NCBI GenBank assembly: GCA_016193115.1
Contig: JACPSV010000017.1
Span: forward strand, 1-5,016
Origin: Elusimicrobiota bacterium
GTDB lineage: Bacteria > Elusimicrobiota > Elusimicrobia > 2-02-FULL-39-32
Reading direction: 5' to 3'
Length of the DNA stretch: 5,016 nt
The notes under the pieces were generated by a model, which worked only from the letters and a program-made list of their open reading frames with translations, did no database searches and was not told the origin of the DNA. Made by a program: the position numbers and the translations under genes. Shown in pieces: positions 1 through 5,016 of this stretch; position 1 is the first letter of the stretch; every line of letters starts with the position of its first letter.

Positions 1-575
1 AATCTGTATTCCCAGTTGCCGCAGAGAGCGATCGTGTCGCGAAACCTGCCTTCAATCAGGCCACGGTTAAAGAAAATGCCGCCCAGTTCCGGAAGCAGGT
101 AGAAGGGAACGTCCCCTGTTTTGTAGTCCGCGAAAATTCGGACGGCAAAGAGGTGATCTCTCTTGCCAAACACGGGGAAAAAGTATCTCGTTTCTAACGT
201 GGAACGCGTAAAGTCGGATTCACTGCCTAAAAGCTTTTTGGAGTATTCGATCCCCCCCTCCAAGAAAATTCCCTGGGAAGGATTTGTTTTTGAGTTGCGC
301 TGATCCCATCGCAGGAGAAGGGTCGAGGTGTAAAGTCTGCTGCCATCCGTTCCAATCAGGCCAGGTATGTCCCGCTGGAGAACGCCGGGTTGGCCGGCCT
401 CTACGATCTTCCAATTCTCAAAGTTAAGCGCGATTCCGGCCGAAAGGGATTCTCGCAGCGCAAACAAAAAAGGGATCTTCGCTTCAAAGTGTTCCGGCAC
501 GTATTCGCTTTCGTTCTCCCGTGCGGATTGGTTCGCCTCCAATGCGCGTGAAGACGTTGGGCGGGAATTGGTATT
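1..575 (-). CDS. C-terminal reading frame of the disrupted barrel gene (partial at left edge)
   Basis: This frame is open from just after a TGA at 578-576 to the window edge and has no ATG in it, so it is not an independent gene with an ordinary start. TTG (542-540) and GTG (500-498) are the only start-like codons near its beginning. From about 539 it reads EANQSARENESEYVPEHF, then strand-like EAKIPFLFALRESLSAGIAL, and carries the Omp85-like NRGLIEGRFRD motif close to the edge. It stays uninterrupted for about 190 codons with beta-barrel character, including through a run of seven G (258-252). It is best read as the continuation of the upstream frame. Confidence 0.6.
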
Positions 576-939
576 TCAACTGATAGCTTGATTTGCTCTT
601 CAGGGTTTGGATCATTTGAACCCGAACCACGTCTTTCTTGTTCCAAAGCGATTCCTGAGCATATTTCAGTCCCAGACCAAATCCTCGTTCAGGCGAAGAG
701 ACGATTAAAGGCAGAATGTTGCGGTTCTTTTTTTCACCTCGTTCGATGCGGGGATCAAAATCAAACCAGTAAGAAAACGCCGCTTTGGGATCCGTGATGG
801 GTTCGGCTAATTTTTTTGTCACACCCCCCACTCTTTCCTTGGTTTTTCTGAGCAGGTTATTTTTTTCTTTACCGGACAATGAGGAAGCGGCGCCGGCGGT
901 TAAAAAGAGGATGAGAATAAACGGGACGAGTGGTCTCAT
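484..939 (-). CDS. N-terminal reading frame of the disrupted barrel gene (signal peptide plus first strands)
   Basis: As read, this frame gives a 151-residue product. Residues 1-133 look authentic: a signal peptide, a Lys/Arg-rich segment (24-45), SYWFDFDPRIERG (56-68) and alternating beta-strand sequence up to FPPNVFTRI (125-133). The last 18 residues (134-151) are arginine-rich and unlike barrel sequence, with few codons ending in G or C (about 6 of 18). This suggests that the true coding frame has already moved to +1. The ATG overlaps the MFS stop by four bases, so translation is probably coupled. On its own this fragment is too short to form a barrel. Confidence 0.6.
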   Translation of the reverse strand: MRPLVPFILILFLTAGAASSLSGKEKNNLLRKTKERVGGVTKKLAEPITDPKAAFSYWFDFDPRIERGEKKNRNILPLIVSSPERGFGLGLKYAQESLWNKKDVVRVQMIQTLKSKSSYQLKYQFPPNVFTRIGGEPIRTGERKRIRAGTL

Positions 940-2228
940 TCTCTTTTCCTGCGCAGGACTATCTCCAGAATTTCTTTGCTGGAGGTGAGCAGGGGATACA
1001 ACCCTAACGCGTCCGCATAAAGGCTTAGCGTGGAGGCCGGCTGAACGGAACGTTTTTCCGTCAGATTTTTGAGAAAGGAAGAAACGGTCAAGGCGCGGAA
1101 AAGCGCGGAAACCAGGAACAATCCCAAAAAGTGGGATCGGCCTAAAGTAGGCAAAATTTTCAACAGACCGCCCCCTAAGCAGGATCCAAGGAAAATTCCC
1201 ATACCGTTTAAGGCGGAAAGATAACCGATCACACGGGTTCGGGAGATGCTGGTAACTTCGGAGAACGCGAATGTCATCACGTTTAACTGGAATCCCGCCC
1301 ATACGAAACCGGCGGCGATCTGAACGCAGACCAGCCAAACGGGATCGCCGGAAACAAACCAGAGAAGAGGAATGATCGCGATGAAAATGGTCGTAGCCCG
1401 TATCACTTTTAAGTTGCCGAACTTGTCCGCCAATTCTCCCCAGATCTTCATCCCAAATAGGGAAGCGACGGTGGCAGAAAATGTGACATAACTAAACGTC
1501 GCATAGGAGTAACGCAGATCCCGGATCATGTAGATCGGCAGGTACGGCGCCACGACGTTGACGGAGAACATGAAAAAGAAAACGAAAATGGAAAATTTTG
1601 CAAAGTTGTTTTCCGAGTTCATGTGGATAAATTGAGTGAAGGAGCCGGTCTCCTGTGGATTTCCATTGCCGTTGGGCAGTTCCGGACGGCGTAAAGGAAT
1701 GTCCGCCATGCGTGAAAGCAGCGACCAGGAGACCCAACGAGCCAAACAGGCGAGGGCAAAGAGGACGGAAAATCCGGCCACCACATTGTTTTTGAACCGC
1801 TGTAATATCTGTCCCGCCGCGAGGCCGCACAGGAGAGCGACCGATCCCAGAATCCTGTTTCTCCACCCAAAATATTTTCCTTTGGATTGTGGAGGCAGGT
1901 GATCGCTCATGAGAGAAAGCCATGCGGGACCGGGAAGCGTGCCGCCGATCGCAAAAAATATGGCGCAGGCGAGCAGAAGCGGGTAACGAAACTGTTCCGG
2001 GATTAGAGGCAAGGATATAAGAGGCAAAAGAGCGCACCATTGGAGAGAGACCACTTTCCGAATGGTTTTCAGCCTGCCTCCCAGCTTTTCCGTCAATATC
2101 CCGGCAATGATTTGGAGGAAGGATGCAATCAGTTGCGGGAGGGTACTCACCAAACCGGCCATGAGAGCAGTGACTTGCAGGGCTTCTCCGCAAGCGACCC
2201 AAAAGTTCTCGGTGAATCCGAGCATCAT
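936..2228 (-). CDS. Major facilitator superfamily transporter, substrate unknown
   Basis: This 430-residue inner-membrane carrier has about 12 hydrophobic segments, six on each side of a polar central loop (173-209). Cytoplasmic-loop signatures are LTEKLGGRLKTIR (45-57, between helices 2 and 3) and the repeat-related ELADKFGNLKVIR (265-277). Residues 101-125 hold P-A-W-L-S-L-M-S-D and G-K-Y-F-G-W-R-N-R, a pattern I associate with uncharacterised bacterial MFS proteins of no known substrate. A charged tail of about 40 residues follows the last helix. The frame is open for 63 more codons upstream, but those codons lie over the YbaB-like gene and the intergenic gap and do not read like an MFS N-terminus. 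I therefore start at the ATG preceded by GAGGA. A second ATG directly follows and is equally possible. Helix 1 begins almost at the first residue, so the N-terminus is short. The stop overlaps the barrel gene as ATGA. Confidence 0.9.
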   Translation of the reverse strand: MMLGFTENFWVACGEALQVTALMAGLVSTLPQLIASFLQIIAGILTEKLGGRLKTIRKVVSLQWCALLPLISLPLIPEQFRYPLLLACAIFFAIGGTLPGPAWLSLMSDHLPPQSKGKYFGWRNRILGSVALLCGLAAGQILQRFKNNVVAGFSVLFALACLARWVSWSLLSRMADIPLRRPELPNGNGNPQETGSFTQFIHMNSENNFAKFSIFVFFFMFSVNVVAPYLPIYMIRDLRYSYATFSYVTFSATVASLFGMKIWGELADKFGNLKVIRATTIFIAIIPLLWFVSGDPVWLVCVQIAAGFVWAGFQLNVMTFAFSEVTSISRTRVIGYLSALNGMGIFLGSCLGGGLLKILPTLGRSHFLGLFLVSALFRALTVSSFLKNLTEKRSVQPASTLSLYADALGLYPLLTSSKEILEIVLRRKRE

Positions 2229-2233
2229 GGATT

Positions 2234-2238
2234 TCCTC
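2234..2238 (-). promoter_or_regulatory. Ribosome binding site that decides the MFS start
   Basis: GAGGA lies five bases before the ATG at 2228 and eight bases before the ATG at 2225. It supports a start at one of these two adjacent methionines rather than at the upstream in-frame ATG (2417) inside the YbaB-like gene. Spacing alone slightly favours the second ATG. Confidence 0.65.
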
Positions 2239-2262
2239 GTTTCACCGCAAACTTGAATTACG

Positions 2263-2275
2263 CCGAATGATTCGG
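2263..2275. repeat. 13-bp palindrome in the 49-nt gap between the YbaB-like and MFS genes
   Basis: CCGAAT-G-ATTCGG is a perfect inverted repeat with 6-bp arms around one central base, beginning two bases after the YbaB-like stop codon. As RNA it could form a 5-bp stem with a 3-base loop. No U-run follows on the minus strand, so it is not an ordinary rho-independent terminator. It could be an operator-like site, a short mRNA hairpin between genes, or chance. Confidence 0.45.
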
Positions 2276-2277
2276 GA

Positions 2278-2562
2278 TTATAAGGAGAGACCTTGCAGGA
2301 GATCTTTGGATTCCAGGGCAGAACGTTTTTGAACCTCTTGAGCGGACTGGGTAAAAAGACGGCAAAGGGTTCCTTCCAGTTTTTCCTTTTTGTCCGTGGA
2401 AAGAAGCACAGGATCAATTTCCAGGGATTCCACTTTGAGAAGGCCGTTCATCTTTAATTTAACGCCCGAGTCCGTCTGCTCTACAAAAACCGATTCCAGC
2501 CTTTTTTGGATTTCTCTCGCCTTCTTTTGCAGCTCGTAAATTTCTTTCATCTTGTTGAACAT
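2278..2562 (-). CDS. YbaB/EbfC-family nucleoid-associated protein (divergent)
   Basis: This 94-residue protein matches the plan of YbaB/EbfC, small dimeric DNA-binding proteins of the bacterial nucleoid. It has a long charged N-terminal helix (3-25, starting FNKMKEIYELQKKA), then a strand segment SGVKLKMNGLLKVESLEIDP (32-51) corresponding to the family's V-x-V-x-x-NG and V-x-I-D-P pattern, and then a C-terminal helix beginning LLSTDKKEKLEGTL (53-66). It is slightly shorter than usual members (about 100-110 residues) and lacks their Gly/Met/Pro-rich tail, ending instead in DLLQGLSL. YbaB genes commonly sit between dnaX and recR. Here the neighbours are a membrane protein and an MFS transporter, so this may be a second, diverged copy. 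The start is supported by AAGGAG eight bases upstream. A DNA-binding role is inferred from the family. Confidence 0.88.
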   Translation of the reverse strand: MFNKMKEIYELQKKAREIQKRLESVFVEQTDSGVKLKMNGLLKVESLEIDPVLLSTDKKEKLEGTLCRLFTQSAQEVQKRSALESKDLLQGLSL

Positions 2563-2570
2563 GTTTGAAT

Positions 2571-2576
2571 CTCCTT
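2571..2576 (-). promoter_or_regulatory. Strong ribosome binding site of the YbaB-like gene
   Basis: AAGGAG stands eight bases before the ATG at 2562. Its first two bases are the last two of the TAA stop codon of the small membrane protein gene, so termination and re-initiation occur at nearly the same place. It is the best Shine-Dalgarno match in the window and suggests that this gene is translated well on its own account. Confidence 0.8.
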
Positions 2577-2853
2577 ATTTTTTTAAATCGGGATTGTCGC
2601 CGCCGGGGAGTTGGCGCATCTCGGAGAGGCCAACGTCCGTTAAATGATCATATTCTTCGCGGCTGAGCTTGCCTTCTTTGCGCCATCTCTGAAGCAAAGC
2701 CAAAACGATCGCAATCTCTTTGCGCGAAACTTTCGTGTCGGACTGTACGGGATACCGTTCCGGATGTTCGGCAATTTCGGTAGGAAAATAAAATTTCTTT
2801 GCCGCCCAGAGGATGCCCGCGATTAAGAGCAGAGCGAACAGAAGATTGATCAT
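2575..2853 (-). CDS. Small single-pass membrane protein of unknown function with SHOCT-like tail
   Basis: I do not recognise this 92-residue protein as a named family. Residues 2-18 form one hydrophobic helix, followed by KK, so the N-terminus probably anchors in the inner membrane with the rest in the cytosol. A linker with several prolines (24-36) follows. Next is a predicted amphipathic helical segment (43-81) whose RKEGKLSREEYDHLTDV part resembles the short SHOCT-type pattern of a basic helix, a G-K-L/I turn and an EEY/EEF helix. The C-terminus is short and polar. The ATG overlaps the reductase stop as ATGA and has a good Shine-Dalgarno sequence (GGAGAG at 2865-2860). The TAA stop overlaps the Shine-Dalgarno sequence of the YbaB-like gene. 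The reading frame and its tight fit between two clear genes support it as real. Its function is unknown, and the SHOCT resemblance is by eye only. Confidence 0.85.
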   Translation of the reverse strand: MINLLFALLLIAGILWAAKKFYFPTEIAEHPERYPVQSDTKVSRKEIAIVLALLQRWRKEGKLSREEYDHLTDVGLSEMRQLPGGDNPDLKK

Positions 2854-3830
2854 TGAAAACTCTCCGGGTTGAGGAGATTTTTAGGTCTTTGTCCGTTTAA
2901 GCCCGCGACCAGATTTTCTGCCGCCAGTAAAGCGATTTTGCTGCGCGTCTGGAAACTGGCGCTTCCCGTATGAGGCGTTAGAACAGCGTTCCCGCATCCC
3001 GTCAAACCGTGAACCAATTCCGGCTCCTTTTCATAGACGTCTAACCCCGCGCCAAAAATCCAGTTTCTTTTGAGAGCTTTGACCAACGCTTTCTCGTCAA
3101 TCACGGATCCGCGGGACGTATTGATGAGAATCGCGGACGATTTCATCATTTTCAACTCTTTTTCCCGAATAAGATGAAAACTTTCTGAGTTCAAATTCAC
3201 GTGTAAACTGATGAAGTCCGACTCTTTCCAGAGAGTCTCAAGGTCTGTTTTCTTAGCCCCCAACTCTTTTTCCAAGGATTCGTTCGGTCGTCTACTATTA
3301 TACAATACACGCATATTAAAACCTTTGGACATCAAAGCAAATTCCGTTCCGATCCTGCCGGCTCCCACAATGCCCAGCGTTTTGCCGGAAATGTCCTGTC
3401 CAAGGAAAAGAAGAGGGTCCCACCCTTTGAATTTCCCGGATCGCGTGTAACGATCGCTGTCTACAACGCGCCTCGCGACGGAGAAAAGAAGCGCCCAGGC
3501 CAGTTCCGCCGTGGTCTTCGTGAGCACGCCGGGCGTGTTTGTGACCATGATTTTTCGTCGGGTCGCTTCCGGAAGGTCAATATTTTCGAATCCAACCGCA
3601 TGGTTGGCGATGATCTTCAATTTATCTCCGGCCGAATCCATGACGGCGGCGTCAATCTTGTCCGTCAGAAGGGAAAGGATCGCGTCGCACCCTTGCACCG
3701 CCTTCTGAATCTCTGTCGGTTTGAGAACCCGGTTGTGCGGATTGATGCGAAATCCCCCGCATTCTTTCCGAATCAGGTCCAGACCTGGCTCAGGGATTTT
3801 TCGCGTGATATAGATATTCCATTTCTTCAT
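2850..3830 (-). CDS. D-2-hydroxyacid dehydrogenase, probable glyoxylate/hydroxypyruvate reductase (GyaR/GRHPR type)
   Basis: This 326-residue cytosolic oxidoreductase has the usual family length. Sequence features are the substrate-loop motif ANHAVGFENID (75-85), the TNTPGVLTKTTAELAWAL region (97-114) typical of glyoxylate reductases, the Rossmann glycine motif GAGRIG (156-161), and an intact catalytic triad: Arg240 in NTSRGSVIDE, Glu269 in DVYEKEP and His287 in LTPHTGSAS. After the second Rossmann strand the protein reads VLYNSRRP (175-182). It has no acidic residue at the usual NAD-selective position and carries two arginines, which suggests NADP(H) preference, as in GRHPR. It lies directly downstream of glycerate kinase with an ATGA overlap. 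The likely role is therefore reduction of hydroxypyruvate to D-glycerate (or of glyoxylate to glycolate) feeding the kinase. Its stop overlaps the next gene by ATGA. Another 2-ketoacid substrate cannot be excluded from sequence. Confidence 0.94.
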   Translation of the reverse strand: MKKWNIYITRKIPEPGLDLIRKECGGFRINPHNRVLKPTEIQKAVQGCDAILSLLTDKIDAAVMDSAGDKLKIIANHAVGFENIDLPEATRRKIMVTNTPGVLTKTTAELAWALLFSVARRVVDSDRYTRSGKFKGWDPLLFLGQDISGKTLGIVGAGRIGTEFALMSKGFNMRVLYNSRRPNESLEKELGAKKTDLETLWKESDFISLHVNLNSESFHLIREKELKMMKSSAILINTSRGSVIDEKALVKALKRNWIFGAGLDVYEKEPELVHGLTGCGNAVLTPHTGSASFQTRSKIALLAAENLVAGLNGQRPKNLLNPESFQ

Positions 3831-4966
3831 TCTGGTTTTAGGGTACGGATCAGTCTTGATATCTCTTCTGCGGCTTGTTCCAGAAGTTTTTTTGCGTTTC
3901 TCATGGACTCTTCCCGGGAGATCGGACCTCCAGAGATTGAGAAAATGGCGTTTAGGCCAGCCGCATGAATTTGTGTCCGGTTACCTTCCACGTTCCCGCA
4001 AAGGGCAACCACGGGCACGCCATATTTTCTGGCGATTCGGGATACCCCCAGAGGCGCTTTTCCAAAAAGAGTTTGACGATCTATTTTTCCTTCGCCGGTG
4101 ATAATCAGGTCGGCGCCCTGTATTTTTCTCTCCAGATCCGCCGCTTCCAGGACTGTTTCCACACCGGATTTTAGTTTGGCGTTCAGAAACGCAATCGCGC
4201 CGGCTCCCGCCCCGCCTGCGGCTCCCCCTCCGGGACAATGGAGTATGGAGACATTTAAATCGCGCAAAACAACCTGAGAGAAATGGCGCAGAGCTGACTC
4301 AATCTTCCGAACCATGAAAGGTGTGGCTCCTTTTTGAGGTCCATACACGCGCGCAGAACCGTTGGGGCCGCACAAAGGGTTGCGGACGTCGCAGGCAGCC
4401 ACAAACCGCGTTTTTCCCAATTGGGGATGAACGGAGTCTGTGACGATGCGCACAATCTGAGATAAACCTCCGGCTCCCGGAGGGATCTCTTGGCCGTGAC
4501 GATCCAGAAACCGGTATCCCAGAGATTGAGCCATGCCTACGCCGGCATCGTTTGTGGCTACCCCTCCCAAAGTCAACAGGATTTTCCTGCACCCGGCTTC
4601 CATTGCTTTGCGGATGAGTTCACCCGTTCCCCGCGAACTGGTGAGCATGGGATTTCTTTTTTTTGCCGGAACCAGAGCAAGTCCGGAAGACTCAGCCATT
4701 TCTATGAGGGCTGTTCTACCGTCCTCCACTACTCCATAGCGCGCCCGGATCGGTTGAAGCAGAGGATCCAAAGCCGTGGCATGACGCATCTTTCCTTTGA
4801 GGTTGGATAGGAGAGCCGACAGAGTCCCTTCCCCTCCGTCCGCGAGCGGGATAAGCACGGTTTGAGCGTGGGGCAATCCTTTTTGAATCCCTTTTTGGAT
4901 AGCCCGACAAACTTCTTGCGCGGAAAGACACTCCTTGAACGAGTCTGGAGCGATCACAATTTTCAT
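3827..4966 (-). CDS. Glycerate kinase (GarK/GlxK family)
   Basis: This 379-residue protein is a full-length member of the glycerate kinase family that includes E. coli GarK and GlxK. Those enzymes phosphorylate D-glycerate with ATP to 2-phosphoglycerate in the cytosol. Family motifs seen are APDSFKECLSA (6-16), PLADGGEGT (40-48), GTGELIRKA (113-121), the conserved block GGVATNDAGVG (134-144), ACDVRNPLCGPNG (191-203) followed by YGPQKGA (208-214), the glycine-rich PGGGAAGGAGAG (245-256) and GEGKIDRQTLFGKAPLGV (291-308). The start is fixed by the canonical N-terminus MKIVIAPDSFKE. The frame stays open upstream, but that stretch does not look like family sequence. No good Shine-Dalgarno sequence precedes the ATG. 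The TGA stop overlaps the ATG of the reductase gene by four bases, so the two are probably translationally coupled and act in sequence. The product (2- rather than 3-phosphoglycerate) is inferred from the family, not visible here. Confidence 0.96.
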   Translation of the reverse strand: MKIVIAPDSFKECLSAQEVCRAIQKGIQKGLPHAQTVLIPLADGGEGTLSALLSNLKGKMRHATALDPLLQPIRARYGVVEDGRTALIEMAESSGLALVPAKKRNPMLTSSRGTGELIRKAMEAGCRKILLTLGGVATNDAGVGMAQSLGYRFLDRHGQEIPPGAGGLSQIVRIVTDSVHPQLGKTRFVAACDVRNPLCGPNGSARVYGPQKGATPFMVRKIESALRHFSQVVLRDLNVSILHCPGGGAAGGAGAGAIAFLNAKLKSGVETVLEAADLERKIQGADLIITGEGKIDRQTLFGKAPLGVSRIARKYGVPVVALCGNVEGNRTQIHAAGLNAIFSISGGPISREESMRNAKKLLEQAAEEISRLIRTLKPE

Positions 4967-5016
4967 GTTGGAAGATCTTAAACTAAGGAAGGGGGTCGTC
5001 TTGTATGTAAGGGAGA
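4967..5016 (-). other. Upstream end of the gene run: possible tail of a preceding gene
   Basis: No clear promoter or Shine-Dalgarno sequence is visible in the 50 bases before the glycerate kinase ATG. On the minus strand one frame reads LPYIQDDPLP and stops at TAG (4985-4983), 16 bases before the kinase start. That would fit the close spacing of this gene run if a further gene lies to the right. A second frame ends at TAA (4980-4978). Fifty bases are too few to decide between a gene tail and a promoter region. Confidence 0.2.

Larger units (their letters stand above)
1..939 (-). pseudogene. Outer-membrane beta-barrel protein (D15/Omp85-type, no POTRA), frame-disrupted and cut by the window edge
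   Basis: Two reading frames together encode one barrel protein. Frame 0 starts at the ATG at 939 (AGGA seven bases upstream). It encodes a signal peptide (Arg2, hydrophobic 4-18, likely cleavage around 17-23), a charged periplasmic stretch, and the first barrel strands from about 75 (ILPLIVSSPERGFGLGLKY, 75-93). It stops at 484. The +1 frame is open from 575 to the left edge and continues the barrel. It contains LLLRWDQRNSKTNPSQGIFL (about 316-258) and, near the edge, NRGLIEGRFRD (about 69-36). That last motif resembles the conserved RGF/RGY-x-x-GRFRD segment of Omp85-family barrels, with Leu in place of the aromatic residue. Skipping one base between about 545 and 487 joins the halves. No POTRA domains fit, so a BamA-like assembly role is not implied. 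It may be a true pseudogene, a sequencing error or a recoded gene. The C-terminus lies outside the window. Confidence 0.8.

Noticed and set aside
252..258. Run of seven C (G on the coding strand) as a possible frameshift site in the barrel gene
   Set aside because: The same frame carries barrel-like sequence on both sides, so no shift occurs here, though the run could slip.
940..1338. Upstream extension of the barrel frame over the MFS 3' end
   Set aside because: The extra sequence is Arg-rich and lies over clear MFS coding. The ATG at 939 has AGGA upstream and starts a proper signal peptide.
1492..2202. 236-codon open frame on the minus strand inside the MFS gene
   Set aside because: It is rich in Ser, Arg and His with no recognisable domain, and lies wholly within the MFS gene in another frame.
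2229..2417. Extension of the MFS reading frame to the ATG at 2417
   Set aside because: It overlaps the YbaB-like gene in another frame, reads as Pro/Lys-rich non-family sequence, and lacks a reason to be used when GAGGA-ATG exists at 2238-2226.
3600..3968. 122-codon open frame on the plus strand
   Set aside because: It is antisense to the reductase and kinase genes, spans their junction, and shows no domain or ribosome binding site.
4200..4245. GC-rich, hairpin-prone stretch
   Set aside because: It encodes the glycine/alanine-rich conserved loop of the kinase (PGGGAAGGAGAG), which explains the composition.
4646..4664. Long T-run in the kinase gene as a possible indel or terminator
   Set aside because: It encodes PAKKRNP in an intact frame with conserved motifs on both sides, and no stable stem precedes it.
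4967..5016. Sigma-70 type promoter before the kinase gene
   Set aside because: A TTACAT element has only poor -10 partners at 18-19 bases (TTAGTT, TAGTTT). The region could equally be the tail of an upstream gene.

Overview
The window holds one tightly packed run of six genes, all on the minus strand and transcribed from right to left. Base composition is close to even (roughly 50% GC by eye). The last gene encodes an outer-membrane beta-barrel with an N-terminal signal peptide, so the host is a diderm (Gram-negative type) bacterium. The gene order (glycerate kinase, hydroxypyruvate/glyoxylate reductase, small membrane protein, YbaB-like protein, MFS transporter, Omp85-type barrel) does not match any model organism I recognise. 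A poorly characterised environmental lineage is plausible, but I cannot fix the phylum from sequence alone.

Layout in order of transcription. (1) 4966-3827 is a glycerate kinase of the GarK/GlxK family. (2) 3830-2850 is a D-2-hydroxyacid dehydrogenase of the GyaR/GRHPR type, overlapping gene 1 by ATGA. (3) 2853-2575 is a 92-residue protein with one membrane helix and a charged, SHOCT-like helical tail, again joined by ATGA. (4) 2562-2278 is a divergent YbaB/EbfC-family nucleoid-associated protein with a strong AAGGAG ribosome binding site. (5) 2228-936 is a 12-helix MFS transporter. It follows the only sizeable gap (49 nt), which contains a 13-bp palindrome. (6) 939 to beyond position 1 is an outer-membrane D15/Omp85-type barrel with no POTRA domains, joined to gene 5 by ATGA. 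Its frame is broken between about 578 and 484, and it runs off the left edge.

Genes 1 and 2 form a clear metabolic pair. The reductase would make D-glycerate from hydroxypyruvate (or glycolate from glyoxylate), and the kinase would phosphorylate D-glycerate to 2-phosphoglycerate for entry into lower glycolysis. Genes 5 and 6 put an inner-membrane carrier next to an outer-membrane barrel, which may or may not be functional. Genes 3 and 4 have no obvious link to either pair.

The points most worth a second look are the broken barrel gene, whose frame-0 stop happens to read CTT TGA, the palindrome in the 49-nt gap, and the unusual company kept by the YbaB paralogue. I see no RNA genes, CRISPR arrays, insertion sequences or rho-independent terminators, and no clear evidence of a wholly new biological system.
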